A stretch of 64,000 nt of DNA. It comes from Bicyclus anynana. Lineage: Eukaryota > Arthropoda > Insecta > Lepidoptera > Nymphalidae. The notes beneath the pieces are model-generated. The model had not been told where the DNA came from. It saw nothing but the letters and a program-made list of their open reading frames with translations, and did not search any database. Numbering within the stretch: position 1 is the stretch's first letter; every line of letters starts with the position of its first letter. A program made the translations under genes and the position numbers. Shown in pieces: positions 46,135-58,439 of this stretch. The stretch lies in the NCBI RefSeq assembly GCF_947172395.1, contig NC_069087.1, positions 18,606,889-18,670,888 of the forward strand, given 5' to 3'.

Positions 46135-47025
46135 CCATTAATCTAAAACATTATTTCCAACTAATGGGTGAGGAACGGTAACAAATGGTCATATTTAAAA
46201 GATATAGCAAATATTCTTGTCCCATTCGAGGAACTATCTTGTGTAACTTGGCCATAACTACTTGTGCTATTAAGTATTCAGTGCCATAACAAAATGTATC
46301 GAGCTAATGCTAAAGGCACTCGGAGTGCGCGCACGATCTGTTGAGGCAGGTCGTTTCTCAGAACCATACGCCATATTTATCTTCAACGCGTCGATATACT
46401 ACCTACATGGCCTGTTTTCCTCGAACCTCATGATATTGACCAGGTCTATTATACAAATTCCACAATAAGTATAGGAAAATGGTAATCGATGAAGATTAAA
46501 TTATTAGTTTCTTTTTACCTGTAAATTATAGTTATTTTACGTACTTTCCGATTTTCTTTAGCGCTGTATCTGATTGCATTTACACAAGGTTTCAGAATTG
46601 TCTGTCTATTAATGCTGTTTAAGACTAGACCAAAATATTGATCTAATTTTTACTGGCGGTCTTTCTCTTTTGTTCAAACTGGCTTGGTAAATGTACAGTA
46701 TAATGAACTCGAATTGGATGTCAGAAACAACTCAATTATGTTTGGATTTTTCCGTAGATAGGAAGTACTTTACCAGCTATTATCTTTCACCATGGAAATC
46801 ATCATGGGTACCACTACCGCCGTACTATAGGGAGGCGAGGAGGTACTACACATTGGAGGCATTTCAAAGCAAATACGAGAAAACAAATTCAATTTAAACG
46901 TAAATTACTCGGAACTAATTTAATTTCCTTTGCGATAATTTTCATTATTCGATTGACGTCAAGATTTATATTGTTTCATAGAACTGACAGTAAGTTTCCT
47001 TCTGATCTGTGATCTACGAGGTTAA

Positions 47026-47301
47026 GGCTGCCAGTCCACTAAGCGGAGCGAGGCAGCGGTGCCGAGAAACGGAAAAATATTTACCAATAGGATTGCATAA
47101 AATCTCCGCTCCTCTTAAGTGGACAGGGACTTGTAAGCTAATATAAAAATGTATAATTATAAATATGGTAAGCGGAGTGCGGAAACGGAGCTGCCAATCA
47201 CGTGCGGGGAAGTTTCTTCGGGAAGTCACTTCACAAATCCGCTTCGCATTAGTCCGTTTCCCCGATACGCTCCCTCACTCCGCTCTTGTGGACAGGCAGC
47301 C
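47026..47301. mobile_element. MITE flanked by TTAA
   Basis: Inverted termini ggctgccagtccac and gtggacaggcagcc, with related subterminal gcggagcgagg/ccctcactccgc blocks. TTAA flanks both sides (47022-47025 and 47302-47305), the target pattern of piggyBac-like elements. No transposase is present; assignment to piggyBac is inference. Confidence 0.7.
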
Positions 47302-47439
47302 TTAAGGTACGTAATGTCCAAAAATACCACTTCAAAGCAAATGTTGCAATAAATTAAAATGTTAAAACGTTTGAAGCTCTCATAATTAATTATTTCTATT
47401 CTATAACTAATCTATATACTAATTTGTTACACTTACCTC

Positions 47440-47610
47440 TATACTAATATTATAAAGAGGTAAAGTTTGTGATGTTGTAGGGGGTAATTTCTGGATCTAC
47501 CTTTATACCTTTCTGGATTATCTTGAATATATTTTACTAAGTACTAGAAAGCCACGTTATTTTTGAGTTTTATGGGCTATATTTAAAAACCACGAGGAGA
47601 CTGCTAGTTT
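47440..47610 (-). repeat. Dispersed repeat, same family as 8486
   Basis: It begins tctatactaatattataaag and goes through aaagccacgttatttttgag. It is diverged and ends near gactgctagtttgg. Confidence 0.55.
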
Positions 47611-48112
47611 GGTCATAAACTCATGATTACTATTCATTTTAAAAATATCAAGAGTTGCAGTTATGTGGGGAGGAGGCGCTTAATTACTGATTTGCAATAA
47701 CCTATAAAATGTTTAAAAATTTCGAGAAAATTTCCTAAAATCGGCCGATGGCAACGCCATAACAATATTATAATAATTACACCCATAATCCATACAGAAA
47801 CACACAAACAAGTGATGTATCGTAGTCACACCTACATTGTTACGTTCATGTAATCACCATAAACCGAATTCAAAGCGGGCAAAGCCACGGGTGTCTTTTA
47901 GTGTAGTAAAATTAAAGAATATAGTATACCATAAATTATAATTCAGTTTATGCAGTCTCTAGTACCTGGACGTTATAAAGCTACACGCAGACTTTGGGGA
48001 GGAAAATTGACCACTGAAGACAAAATAATATAAAAGTATTTTAGTTTAGAGTAACCAACCATCCAACAATCAATGATCTTACACTGTATTTTGCATAAGA
48101 TGACCAGTATGC

Positions 48113-48305
48113 CCTAGCATGCGACCAACGACATAATCTAGTGAATAGAAATAGAAAAAAAGACAACCAAGGGCGTTGCAGTAGTCCCAGCCCCATCTCT
48201 TTCGCCTCAACAAAAAAAAAAAAGAGATTTTTCCGGTTGCGCTGCTATTGGTTGACATGTGTCTATTTTCCTTCATGAGATAAGTTGTTTGGTCGCATGT
48301 TAGCC
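48113..48305. mobile_element. ~193-bp MITE with catgcgaccaa termini
   Basis: catgcgaccaacgacataat near 48118 and its inverse ttgtttggtcgcatg ending near 48300 form terminal repeats of about 35 bases with mismatches. The interior has an A12 run and a GC patch. The open frame on the - strand here is fortuitous. Confidence 0.55.
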
Positions 48306-49076
48306 CTAAAGAACGACCAATATTCTCATGCTCCTCCAATTACCTACACAGACTGTGTTAGGAATGAGTAGGTACGACAATAGTCCAACTTTTCGTGTAG
48401 ATGAAGCCGCAGCCGCACCGAATGTCTGTGTAGTGTCGTCATCGAACTAGCCAAGCTATAGCCATTGAGGCTTGAATGATATGTCAATGAAAAGCAGTGC
48501 AAGTCCAATCGGCAAAAGTTCATGTGATAGACTGGCGCGGCGGCTGGCAGTGTGCGCTGGGCCGCCGCGCCCACGCCGCCGTGGTCGTTCACCCCGCGAT
48601 AGCCGCTAACCTTTGCGAGCGGTTGTTACGCTATTTATGTAACTGATAAACTATACCTATTCTATTCACTATTGTAACCGTTGGTTGCGTAAGCGCCGAT
48701 AGTGAAATTCGCACTGGTCGCTTTATCTCACCCATCTCGACGGGGAGGCTGCGCCGCCCGCGTCGCACGCTCTTTTGTGCCGCTAATTTTTACTTTACCA
48801 ATGGACACTAGACTAGAGCTGTGGTCGCACTTGTGTGGACCACGCGCACAATCTCACGTACGCTCCGTTGGACGTAAAACGACAAATATTTGGACAGTAT
48901 AAATCATAACAATCGAAAAGTTATGACCTTGAGTAATTAATCAGGGCGATAATTATAAAACTACCATTATTGGACAATAGAATGTTCTAAACGAGAATGT
49001 ACAGCTTCTAAAATCCACTATCCCATTTATAGTTTAATATCCCATAAATTAACGGACCAAGCAGATGGCACACCAG

Positions 49077-49277
49077 ATCTATACTACTGTCTACTCATAA
49101 TATGATAGAGGTAAAGTTTGTGGTGTTGTAGGAGGTAATATCTAAATCTACTGAACCAATTTTGAAAATTCTTATACCATAGAAAGCCACGTCTGTAAGT
49201 GTCAATGACTATACTTTATCCCCGTATTCTTACGGGACCGGTAACTAGGCGGGTGAAACCGCGGCGCGTCGGCTAGT
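49077..49277 (-). repeat. Dispersed repeat, same family as 8486
   Basis: It contains ttatccccgtattcttacgg and gcgggtgaaaccgcggcgcg and ends in cggctagt, the reverse of the 8486 start. Internal segments align with 47440. Confidence 0.65.
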
Positions 49278-49923
49278 CGCTTATAAGAAAAGTTACATTT
49301 TGCAGAGTACGCTGCCTAGTATCCATCAACCTGAAGAATAAACGTCGCGAGTCTCATGTACCTGAAATCACACCGGCAACCTATTCCCAAACACGAAAAT
49401 AAGCATTGTGGTAGTACTACCCCGGACTTGCTGCCAAAAAGCTCCAAAAAAAAAAAACTTCTTTCCTACTCCACGTCACAGGGTGCGTGTTATGTAAATC
49501 AAATTATAACTGTGACGCGTCGCTGTCATTTGGGGTGTCACTAATTTATTTCCGGCACCAATGTATTCGACAGTGAGTAAGTGGCCGGCGTTGTGTGCCC
49601 GATAGTGACAAATGATGTTCGACGGGCCCCCGGGTACGTACGTACTCGGGTAGGTACACACTCGGATAGGTACGTGACTCGCGACACGCCGCCCCGGGGC
49701 GAGCATCCTCGCGTCCATTCATAAACACGGGGCTTATCTCGAGTCACGGACGAGCAAAAAATGACACAAAAACTTGTCTATGACACGTCTAACTCGGTTT
49801 TTTGAGAGGGCGCGCGCACATCTGATCACGTAGAATGAAACCGATTTTGGTTTTACGTGAGATTAGTTTGTCCGGGCAAACAGCTAATGTGATTAGCGAG
49901 TAGGTAAGCACAAGCCGGATCTA

Positions 49924-50364
49924 AAGATACTGTTACACATGCTTTAAAATAGCATGCTAAAAACGTGCTATTAACTATGCTCCATACGAGCGTGCTTATC
50001 ATAAGTTTACATTTGCTAGCAATAAGCATGCCCAAAGCAAAAATTCCAATTACATATGATAATTTGTATCTATCGCTCTTTGTCTATAGTATCGTGTTAG
50101 ACAGGGAGAGGTGAAGAGAATACAGAATAGCAATGCTGATCGACTAGCATACTCAATAAGCAAACCTGTTCAGACGCGCTAAAAGCACGCCCCCTTCCAC
50201 CCGCGCAGCAAGAAGCAAATAAACCGCATGACTGTTGATTCTTGAGCAAGCTCGAAATAAGTATGCTTATTATTAGCAATGTTGCGATACACATGCTAAT
50301 AAGTAGCAACTGCTCAATAGTAGCATACTTCTGTGCTTGAAATGAGCATGTGTAACAGTAGCTT
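49924..50364. mobile_element. 441-bp MITE with TA target duplication
   Basis: Inverted termini aaagatactgttacacatgc / gcatgtgtaacagtagcttt differ at one position and are flanked by TA on each side (49922-49923 and 50365-50366). The interior repeats short motifs such as tagcatgcta, agcatac and aataagc many times. This fits a non-autonomous DNA transposon of a TA-targeting superfamily (inference). Confidence 0.7.
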
Positions 50365-50770
50365 TATGGTAGGCGTCACGTCAGACGCCAGCCATTTATC
50401 GATAAGTTTGTTTAATACATATATAAAAGTCAAAGCTCTCTATAGTAAATCTAAGGAAAGCTGCCAAAACAATTGACGGTTGCTATTTGTACAATCCCTA
50501 GTTAACTAATTGTATTTCAATATACGTATGTAAACGCTGAAATCGCGTGTTTTAAACATAAAGTACAAGTAGGTATATCATACTCGTGTACCGACCCGAC
50601 CTATGCCAATGTCTAGTGGTCAAGTAATTAGCGATTACGTGTTTCGTTTTGTTTCACGAACGAACGTTCTGACAATGAATTATATTCTTTACAGAATGCA
50701 ATTGTGGCTAGTTCCATTTTAACCAAACAGTGTAGGGCCACAAATTAACCAGCAAAAAGTAGACTAAAAA

Positions 50771-50954
50771 AATCTATACTAATATTATAGAGCTGAAGAG
50801 TTTGTTTGCTTGCTTGAACGCGCTAATCTCAGGAACTACTGGTCCGATTTGAATAATTCTTTCAGTGTAGATAGTCCGTTTATCGAGGAAGGGTATGTAT
50901 AAATATCCCTGTACGGGAACCACGCAGATGAAACCGCGCGGTGTCTGCTAGTGT
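50771..50954 (-). repeat. Dispersed repeat, same family as 54141
   Basis: aatctatactaatattatag, ctcaggaactactggtccga, gatgaaaccgcgcggtgtct, then gctagtg and an A run. It is nearly the same layout as 54141-54319. Confidence 0.7.
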
Positions 50955-51035
50955 AAAAAAAAAAAACATTTGTTATTACCTACTTGACGGAATAAACAGT
51001 TTCAGATATAACAGATCAACACTTAGCATTCTATG

Positions 51036-51333
51036 AGAGCAGTGATAATTCAGTGGATAAGATCTATGTCTTTGATTTCGGAGGACGTAGGTTCGATTCC
51101 GGTCTGGGGCATGCACCTCCAACTTATCAGTTATGTGCATTTTAAGAAATTATATACTCGTATCACGTGTCTCAAACCTGAGAGTTTTCGTAATTTTGTA
51201 CGTGTGTGAAGTCTGTCAATCCGCATTGGACCAGCGAGTATTAGCCAAATCTCCAAAGAGAGCCAAAGAGAGGACACTCGTGATCAAGCTGAACCGAATA
51301 AGTATGGATTGATGATGGTGATAATGATGACAT
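51036..51333 (+). mobile_element. tRNA-derived SINE (family 1), older copy
   Basis: The same family as the copy at 44867, aligning from agtgataattcagtgg through box B ggttcgattcc (51090-51100) to a degenerate (TGATGG)/(AATGATGA) tail. The middle is partly deleted and no flanking duplication is evident. It ends right beside the short RTE insertion at 51345. Confidence 0.8.
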
Positions 51334-51344
51334 ATGATATCAAT

Positions 51345-51438
51345 TATCATCATCATCATTTATCAGCCGATGGACGTCCACAGCTGGACATAGGCCTCTT
51401 GCATGGACTTCCAAACAAAACGGTCCCGAGCCGCCAGC
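51345..51438 (-). mobile_element. 94-bp RTE-type LINE 3' end with target-site duplication
   Basis: Reading leftwards, it carries the last few dozen bases of the RTE-type coding end (ggaagtccatgcaagaggcc, then gtggacgtccatcggctga) followed by an (ATG)n tail. The 11-bp repeats atgatatcaat at 51334-51344 and 51439-51449 are identical. This is an extreme 5' truncation of a recent insertion. Confidence 0.85.
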
Positions 51439-53269
51439 ATGATATCAATACGCTCTCAGTATTACTATAGTAAGGGCGTGTTACCCTCTACTGAGGGTAG
51501 GCGCAAATTCCAAGTTTCTATTCAGTGGGTCGCCGGGACGGGGCGTGGGCGTTTGGAGGATAGATTCGTGTTCTGTGTGAGGGGCCTTCAGTGAAATATA
51601 CGTCTAGCTTTCTAGGTCTCTAATTGACGGTTTTAGGTTAGGTTTCGTGGTTTACCTTGATGACTGACACATTTAGTGTTCATTTATGTAGTGTGTTTTA
51701 CATCCTGTTTGTTTGTGTAAATCATCAAATGTTTGAGAATAGGTTTAGATAGGTATAACTTATTCGTTAGCACAACACTTACACAATAACTTAGTTAGCT
51801 ACATACATAACTTGAGATTTTTGTTTTAATATAATTATTGTTTAAAAAACAACATATTTTACATAATAATACAAATAAAATATTTTCACAGCGAAAGTGC
51901 CTCTTTGGTCGTAATGTTTTGAGAGCTAAACCTAACCTAATCTATGTGATAACATTTCCAACAGAGAAGGAATGCACCTTATCTCTATCCGATACACACA
52001 CTACTAATTATTATTATTAACGATGCCATGCAACTCAGACCTAAACTCTCTTAGCATTGCTTGTTTGTTAAAAATAAGCATCGCATTAATAGTTCATTCA
52101 ACGCATGACCTGCAACAGAAAATTAAAAAAAAACTTTTTAGTTTGACAGTTGAAATAGAAGACTCTTACTGTTAAGAAACAGTAATTTTATTTCGTTTAA
52201 CCATTAATGTATATGGGTACACTTAATACAATTTTTTGTACACTTAACCTAATCTCTGTGTAAATTTTTAATTACTGATGTTTGGGTTACAATTTTTTGC
52301 AACCATATAAGGTTGCGCGGGCGCCGCTCTTACGATCATTGCAAAAAGATTATAGACTTGTGCAACGAGTAGATGTGACACCTTTACATAATATTTAAGT
52401 CTTAACTTGTGTTTTTGCATTCATAAATTTAACTTATACCGATTTTGGCAACTCGAACATTAAGAAAGAAAAAAAAATTGCATTTTTATTTTGAGAATTT
52501 TTCGAAGAAAATGATTATTACATAATGACCACTTTAACGACTGCTATATTGACTTTTCGCGACTATAATTTGCCAAAAGGACATAAAAAATGCCACTTCT
52601 AGAATATATGCAAGTCGTGTAGACTTTTTACTCTTAGCATATCCATGGCGGCACTCAAACCGTAGCACGTGCTGCAAGCGGGTAACGCATAAATTAAACA
52701 CGCCATGAATCAGCCGCGGGCATGAATCACGGCGCCTTATTAGGAGGGTTCACGGGGTGCCACGCCGTTATGTACTCTATCATCGTGGCACAAGGTCCAA
52801 GATATATGCAGAGAGTTCAACGCGGATGGCGTCAAGTTTTTGTTGATTTGATGCATAAAAAGTGGTGTAGACGCACTCAACTGTACTACATATTATAAAT
52901 ACTTTAATATTTTTAACGCGTCAAAGGAAATCTTTCATTTTAAATATATTCTGCCTATAATAGTCTAGTACCGACATACGGAAGAGTTCCCAACTTATGA
53001 ACTTATAAATAGTACTTACACGAGTACGCAGGTGCTAAAGGTGTGGCTGTGTTTGAGGGTTTGGTTATCGATGACATAAGTATACTTCAGGTTGTAAAGT
53101 GCAGCCGGTGCATTGTCTGACATGAGTATACTCGTACGTGTCATAGAGGAGATCCTTGTTATGTCACTTCTACTCATAAGCGTGAAAGTTTGTGAGCATG
53201 GGTGGAGGCACTTTCATGCAAAACTATTGAAAAATACTGTGTAAATTATGTCTGTGCGAGCGGTCTCAC

Positions 53270-53520
53270 AGTCTGGCATTCCATCCAGTCGTGGCAGGCC
53301 ACATAGTTCGAAGAGCCGATGGACGTTGGGGTTCCAAGGTGCTGGAACGGCGACTCCGCACCGGAAAGCACAGTGTTGGTCGACCCCTCACAAGGTAGAC
53401 AGGGTTGCAGGGAGCCGCTGGATGCTGGCGGCTCAAGACCCATGTGCTTGGAAGTCCATGCAAGAAGCCTATGTTCAGCAGTGGACGTCCATCGGCTGAT
53501 AATGATGATGATGATGATGA
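53270..53520 (+). mobile_element. RTE-type LINE remnant, C-terminal coding end
   Basis: Segments spread over shifted frames match the end of an RTE-type polyprotein (HIVRRADGRWGSKVLERRL, KHSVGRPL, VAGSRWMLAAQDPCAWKS, YVQQWTSIG). It ends in (TGATGA)n at about 53501-53520. Frame breaks show it is dead. The 5' part is absent. Confidence 0.8.
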
Positions 53521-53786
53521 GCAGTCAGTCGCAGGCGTTTCGTTCGTTAAAATTCTAAGTACAATTGTGTGGTACGCTTTGGTGGTTTAAAGGTGTTGTT
53601 ACATCAATCAACCGTTGATTTGATTGAAGCAACAGTTTGCACGAAACGCTAGGAACACGTAGGTGTAAAACATCACGTTCCTTTTGGTAATTGCACCGAC
53701 AATACTTTTAGACCGGAATACGCATTGCTGCTTCGCGGCATGGATGTGTTTACAGCTTTAATGTCACTTAATGATACGTGCACCTC

Positions 53787-54135
53787 GGCTACTGCCTTCT
53801 TGGCCCAGTGGTTGGCTATGTAAATCTGAATACGAGGTCCAGGGTTAGTGATTCTGGACCTAAGCTATATGAGATACTGAGTTTTTCTTTCCAAAAAGAA
53901 ATTTTCAGTTAAAAATCCTAGCCCGGAATCGGGAAGTTGGGAGTGTTACACGGTACACCCCAATGCCACGAAAAGAATGTTAAGCCATCGGTCCCGGCCA
54001 TTATGATTAACATCTGACAGCGGTTGTTTAACATTATCACCCTAATCCCGCCAACATGCATTGGAGTAGCATGGTGGGTCTAAGCTCCATATCCTCTTCT
54101 ATAAGGAGGGAGGTCTGGCCCTGTAGGGGGCAATT
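53787..54135 (+). mobile_element. tRNA-derived SINE, family 3
   Basis: It begins with a tRNA-like head (cttggcccagtggttggct as box A, ggtccagggttagtgattc as degraded box B). The body includes accctaatcccgccaacatg and gtagcatggtgggtctaagc, and it ends near ctgtagggggcaatta. It abuts the dispersed repeat at 54141. Confidence 0.7.
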
Positions 54136-54140
54136 ACAAT

Positions 54141-54319
54141 TTATACTAATGAAGAGTTTGTTTGTTTTGTTTGAACCCGCTAATCTCAGAAACTACTGGT
54201 CCGATTTGAAAAGTTCCTTCAGTATTAGACAGCCCATTTATTGATGAAGGAATTTATTATCCCCGTATTCCTACGGGAACGGGAACCACGCGGGTGAAAC
54301 CGCGCGGTGTCAGCTAGTA
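54141..54319 (-). repeat. Dispersed repeat, same family as 50771
   Basis: ttatactaatgaagagtttg, ctcagaaactactggtccga, tccccgtattcctacgggaa, gggtgaaaccgcgcggtgtc and agctagt. It lies against the SINE ending near 54135. Confidence 0.7.
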
Positions 54320-54635
54320 GACTGATAATGATGATGCAACTCAGCAATGGATCTTTTGTCTAAAACATTTACATCTGTATGTACATATATAATTGGTCTA
54401 ATTATAAAATTAATATACCTAATATAAACCAGCTATACATTGTCGTATAGACGTGATAAGTCCAGTGCTGTGTCACGGCTGGTCGCGCGCTGATTAGCGC
54501 ACTATCGTCTGTTAATTGAATACTCGTAGGTAGATAGTGGCTTTATTTTGAAAGTCTTGGTTTCTCGGTAATCCCCGAGGACCATTCGGCTTGGGAGAGA
54601 AATCAAGTTAGAGACTAAAAGGTTGACATGAGGAA

Positions 54636-54664
54636 TATTTATTTATTTATTTATTTATTTATTC
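54636..54664. repeat. (TTTA)n microsatellite
   Basis: Seven or so tandem ATTT units. A shorter (AAAT)n run occurs at 2636-2656. Confidence 0.9.
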
Positions 54665-54750
54665 ATTTAAGTTACATTTCCACATGTCATAAATAAAATT
54701 TCATAATTATTACAAATGGAACCCAGTGAGGGTGTTGTAACTACAAAGTA

Positions 54751-54830
54751 AAACTTAACTTAACTTAACATAACATAAGATAAGATAATAAGATAAGATA
54801 TAATAAGATAAGATAATAAATATAGCTGGC
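54751..54830. repeat. Imperfect (AACTT/AACAT/ATAAG)n tandem array
   Basis: Short pentamer units drift from aactt through aacat to aagat/aataagat over about 80 bases, an evolving minisatellite. An (AT)n run follows at about 54847-54861. Confidence 0.8.
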
Positions 54831-55807
54831 CCAAAATGGAATCTCTATATATATATATACTCCTCATTTCATTCCTCGTCCATTTCCATTCTGTCCTGTC
54901 TCTTCTTCAATGATAATGTAAATCTTTGAAGAAAGACCAACTGAACATTAATAATAAATACAATTTAATCCTATCCATCTATGTAAAACACAATAAAGGT
55001 TTTTATATTTATTTATCAGTATTTTATTTGATTTATTCATAAGATATAATCTAGAGATAGGCTTGCACCAAATCGCTACTGTTACTAAGTCGCAGTTCTT
55101 TATCTGAACGAACATAACATTTATTTATTTCTGCGTACCCTTCTCGAAAACCATGTGCACACCGCCGATCTTAGTCTTATCTATTACCTACTTGCTACTA
55201 CTATCAGTGCAAGTTTACTTTGTAACTAATATCATTTACTATTGCTACTCGTTTACGTCTTTGTTTAATCACTCGTGGTAGGTACAGATATACAGATTAT
55301 ATACAGATTTTTTTGATTGTGAAAAATCAATATCACGGTGTTTCAAAATGGAAAATTTACTTCTTAAGTATGAATATTAACAACTTAAATCAGAGAAAAA
55401 ATATAAAGTGTTCATAGTGTTCAAATCAATTTAGATTTATACTGTCAAATATTAAACCTACCGCTATCTTCGAATAAGAACAAGTAACAACCATTTTCAG
55501 TGACTTATCCACATGAAGGTTACAGATAAATAGGTTAAGATAACTCCTGTAGGTAGGAGCATTGTGTAAATAAATAGAGCAAACTTCCAAGTAGGCAATA
55601 TAAATCACATCTTGCGACTTTATCAACATCAATGGTAAGAAAAAAACTTTCAATCGAGTGGCGATAAATTACAATAAGGCCCCGACAACGCGAGCGGCAT
55701 AATAGCGGCCGTGGGCGAGCCGGTGTATCGCCGCGACGATAGCGTCGTAAATCTGCTCACGCCTGTACAGAGACGGGGAACTTCGCCTGGTACTTGCATA
55801 TTAATGG

Positions 55808-55997
55808 TAGCCACTCACCATCCACTAAGTTCACGAGCCTGTGCATCGCTAACGGCAGGACATCCGATAAAACTGATCGTATGTTGGTCGCGATGTGCAT
55901 GACATCATACAGTACGCGACCAACACACGATCAGTTTTATTGGATGTCCTGTCGTTAACGTTGCAGGCTCGTGAACTTATTGGACGGTGAGTGGCTA
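55808..55997. mobile_element. 190-bp palindromic element with ~85-bp arms
   Basis: The left arm 55808-55892 and right arm 55915-55997 are inverted copies (cactcaccatccactaagt / acttattggacggtgagtg, ttcacgagcctg / caggctcgtgaa, gacatccgataaaactgatc / gatcagttttattggatgtc) around a 22-base loop. This is a fold-back MITE-like element. Confidence 0.8.
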
Positions 55998-56811
55998 GCT
56001 TTATAGGGCATCGTGTGAGGCTGTTGGGCGGTTGGGATAGTTCAATGACTCGAAAGGGTGGTGCTTAAATCGGACTACAATACACGACCGCTTGCAAATT
56101 TCATAATCTTGCACACTAAAGTGATACAAAAGTTATGGAAGGTAAAAACACACAAGCAATTAAACTAAATAGGATTTTTTAAAATATTGAAATATATTTT
56201 TTGTAGTAATTTCTCGTTGTTACTCGTAAGTGCAAAACCAACAAAACCACTTGTTACTACACACTACACTAAATTAGATAGGCATAGCGCCCGTCTACTT
56301 GAGGACACTTGTACAAGACCCTTCAGACCGAAACACAGCAATGCTTCTTAACAACAAAATAAGTATAGCGCTACTTCCCTGGTCAAGCTCTGTCACACAG
56401 TTCTACTAGTACTGATATTGCATTACAAACGGGCTAATCACAACTATTATAAGATATTTTTTCTTCAACTAAATAACAAACTTCTAATAAGAATGAGTCT
56501 ACGAATTAAGCGCGAAGGTTCGACATGAATAACCTCACGGAATTCCACTTCTAAAAATTCTAATTAAGCTGATGACGATTAGAAAAAAAATACATATTTC
56601 ATAGACATAGATGACTCGTTCTACGTCTCAACAACAAAACAAATAAGGCAATGACGAAAGGCAAACAAAACACACGTTTAGCATATAAATAACTAACTCC
56701 GGAGTGGAGCTGGAGGTACGTGAGTCGTGACACAAACACCCGACGAGCCGATCGGATGCTGAATATCAAATATTATCCTTACATGCTCATAATGTCATTA
56801 TGAACACAACA

Positions 56812-57092
56812 ATATCATCTACAGCCAATCTTCTTATACGAGAGGGTATATTCAGCTCAGACCCACCCCGCTGAATGCGGCTTGGTGATATTGTTTCATT
56901 TTGTATAGATGTTGATGGCAAAGACCGGAGCTGACGGGTTAACTTGCTTTCCGAGGTAAAGTATAACACCACCGTTCCCAATTCTGGGTTGAGAATATAT
57001 TGGAGAAGCTCACTATTTCATAGCCTGACCCAGGACCTTGTCCTCGATTCGAAGCACATCGGATGAGCATTGACCAACGAGGCAGTCGCACT
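56812..57092 (-). mobile_element. tRNA-derived SINE, family 3, reverse copy
   Basis: On the reverse strand the head gactgcctcgttggtcaatg and the following tcgaggacaaggtcctgggt correspond to boxes A and B. The body ends with gcattcagcggggtgggtct. Layout and wording match the 53787 copy, with considerable divergence. Confidence 0.65.
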
Positions 57093-57779
57093 AGAATATA
57101 ACATAAGGTAGGTAAATAATTTCATTTCTGCTAAACATAGAGTCAGTGTTAAAGTATCATAAATCATACCATTGTTTTTGGAGAAGGACAATAGAGTGAC
57201 ATCATTTGAGTGTACCTACTCGCAGACCGTGGTGACGCTGAACAAACAAAAGTGAACTATTGAAACACTTTCAGAAATTATTTAAGTGGATGTGAAAAGT
57301 CACAGATAAAACACGGAATAGAAAGAACTTACTGAGTAAAGAACCCTACGAGTAAAACCTTAGTAAGGAATCTAAATGGTTGCAAATATCACACTATCAA
57401 AGATACAAAACGTTATGAAATTAAAACAGAAAAAAGTGGTCGCATACAATCTAATTCAAGCAACAATTCTCAGAGCTCTAAGGTTTTGGGCTTTTCCACT
57501 GGACATTATCCTTATCGTTAATGAGGTAAAATGGAATTAGGGCGACTAACGGCCGGCCGACCGAGATAAAAGCCTACAGCCGAGGTGACATTCGATCTAT
57601 TAATAACATGACAATCGAGTAAATGAGTTTCTATTTGATGTAGAAAATCATTTGTATTAATTTAGAATCGGACGGTTGTTTACACAAAATTTTTCTTCTT
57701 TCTTTCTTTTCTAGTGTTCTATAAATAGTACGTTTAAAACTTAGTAACGGTCTGATTTAATGAAGAGCTGGCTTGACTA

Positions 57780-58220
57780 GAAGGATTATAAATTTCTAAA
57801 TTGAGTCTGTAATGACGTATGGAGCGGAAACGTGGACACTGACGGTTGGCCTTATCCATAAATTAAATTCCCTCAGCGGGCTATGGAGGGGCTATGTTAA
57901 GAGTCTCTCTGAAGGATAAAATCTGGAATGAGGAAATCAGTAGGAGAACTAAATTAATCGACGTAGCCCAAAGGATTAGCAAACTGAAGTGGCAGAGGGC
58001 GGGCCATATCTGTCGCAGAACAGATGGCCGCTGGGGCAGGTGTTCTCTAGTGCAGACGTACCAGCAAGCGCAGTTTGGGACGCCCTCCAGCTAGATGGTC
58101 CGACGACATCACGAAGGTAGTGGGAAGTGGCTGGATGAGGAAGGCGGAGGATCGTGTATGGTGGCGCGCTCTCGGAAAGGCCTATGTCCAACAGTGGACG
58201 GATACAGGTTGAAATGGTGA
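57780..58220 (+). mobile_element. RTE-type LINE remnant, second subfamily
   Basis: Segments SVMTYGAETWTLT, MLRVSLKDKIWNEEI, RRTKLIDVAQRISKLKWQRAGHICRRTDGRWG, then a frameshift and VRRHHEGSGKWLDEEGG-like debris, to a degenerate tail near 58220. The family end is clear; stop codons and shifts show decay. Confidence 0.8.
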
Positions 58221-58439
58221 TGAAATTGAGTCAAGAGAGGAATCCAACCCTTCTGATTATCAAGCAGCGTATATACAACTTAGTCAATATATTATGTAAA
58301 GTTCTATAAGCTCCATAAAAGTAAAGTATCAATATAAATATCGTTGCGATAGAGCAAGTATTAAAACAAGTACGCGCTATTAACACGATCGGCTTCACAG
58401 CTAATAACAGGCCCGCAAATGTTGCTGCAATATATCCTG

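Noticed and set aside
48344..48592. 82-codon open frame on the - strand in GC-rich DNA
   Set aside because: No recognisable product, no splice signals, and mixed composition; probably chance.
51630..51935. ttaggttagg and its inverse cctaaccta, resembling the insect telomere repeat (TTAGG)n
   Set aside because: Only two units on each side; chance occurrence is likely and no TRAS/SART-type element is present.
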